A program made the translations under genes and the position numbers. Source: Larix kaempferi (taxonomy: Eukaryota; Streptophyta; Pinopsida; Pinales; Pinaceae). Taken from it: 64,000 bases of DNA. The notes beneath the pieces are model-generated. The model saw only the letters and a list, made by a program, of their open reading frames with translations, was not told the DNA's origin and searched no databases. The stretch covers positions 13,473,001 through 13,537,000 of the forward strand of contig BSBM01001719.1 in assembly GCA_027924585.1 (NCBI GenBank), read 5' to 3'. Positions 63,726 to 64,000 of this stretch are shown here, one piece after another (within the stretch, counting starts at the first letter, position 1; every line of letters begins with the position of its first letter).

Positions 63726-64000
63726 AAGACATAGGGTTATATGAGACTACTCAAGAAGGACATCCCATTCATATGGGACAATTAAGCGCAATAATCCTTT
63801 GATAGTCTGAAACATGCCATTACGCATGCCCCTATGCTCCAACCGCCCAATTAATACAAGGATTACATCCTTTATCTTGTTGCTTCTGCCACCATGATCA
63901 CAATGGTCTTGGTGCAGGAGCACAACAATGCCCAGGAACATGTGATCGGGTCTTATTGACTCTGAACCTCGTTATTCACATGTCGAGAAGCTCGCTCTCG
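63726..64000 (+). pseudogene. Tat-5 first RNase H, cut by the window end
   Basis: KKDIPFIWDN, two TAA codons where Tat-2 has Gln CAA, LKHAITHAPMLQPPN, YKDYILYLVASATMITMVLV. The first catalytic Asp is absent, as in Tat-2. The sequence ends within the domain. Confidence 0.82.

Larger units (their letters stand above)
55462..64000 (+). mobile_element. Tat-5: Tat element, sister of Tat-2, cut by the window end
   Basis: LTR, primer site, leader with minisatellite, gag, protease, RT and the start of RNase H, all colinear with Tat-2. Gag is open from 58705 to 60846 except for one TAG. From 60850 to 63029 another frame holds gag end, protease and linker. It is less decayed than Tat-2 in gag. Integrase, second RNase H, antisense gene and 3' LTR would lie to the right of the window. 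Confidence 0.9.

Overview
The window looks like repeat-dense intergenic DNA from a land plant with a large genome. I find no convincing host gene, tRNA, rRNA or bacterial feature in 64 kb. Nearly everything assignable is LTR retrotransposon: five Ty3/gypsy elements of the Tat (Ogre/Grande-like) lineage and remnants of at least three Ty1/copia elements. The Tat assignment rests on a chromodomain-free integrase, a second archaeal-type RNase H after integrase, an antisense extra ORF at the 3' end, and a primer-binding site close to TGGCGACTCCGCTGGGGA. I cannot name the species.

Layout. 1-2101 and 14738-16377 are a minus-strand copia gag and its long LTR, split by Tat-1 (2102-14732, minus, TSD actgt/actgc). 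Tat-1 has gag, protease and RT, lost RNase H and most of integrase, and keeps a partial archaeal RNase H and the antisense ORF. Tat-2 (16908-50233, plus, TSD aggtt/agggt) is an element of about 15.3 kb opened by two insertions. Tat-3 (24898-34690, plus, TSD atctg/gtctg) sits inside its RT codons. Tat-4 (40458-48654, minus) sits in its 3' region. Removing Tat-3 and one TSD copy rejoins the RT reading frame. 50234-55461 holds degraded copia pieces and unassigned AT-rich DNA. Tat-5 (55462 to the right edge, plus) is a sister of Tat-2 and is cut by the window end inside RNase H.

How the parts work together. Tat-1, Tat-2 and Tat-5 are autonomous-type: gag, protease, RT, a tether-like RNase H, integrase, archaeal RNase H, then a convergent antisense gene. 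Tat-3 and Tat-4 are non-autonomous: pol is missing, and the gag-protease frame runs on into a protein with hydrophobic, possibly membrane-spanning segments. All copies carry stops or frameshifts, so none looks active.

Most interesting signals: (1) an antisense gene resembling a plant mobile domain, with a matching intron in two divergent elements; (2) the pol-to-hydrophobic-protein replacement shared by two non-autonomous elements; (3) a Gag without capsid but with two zinc knuckles and peptide repeats in Tat-4; (4) mosaic structure of Tat-3; (5) nonsense mutations biased to CAG-to-TAG, as expected from CHG methylation decay.
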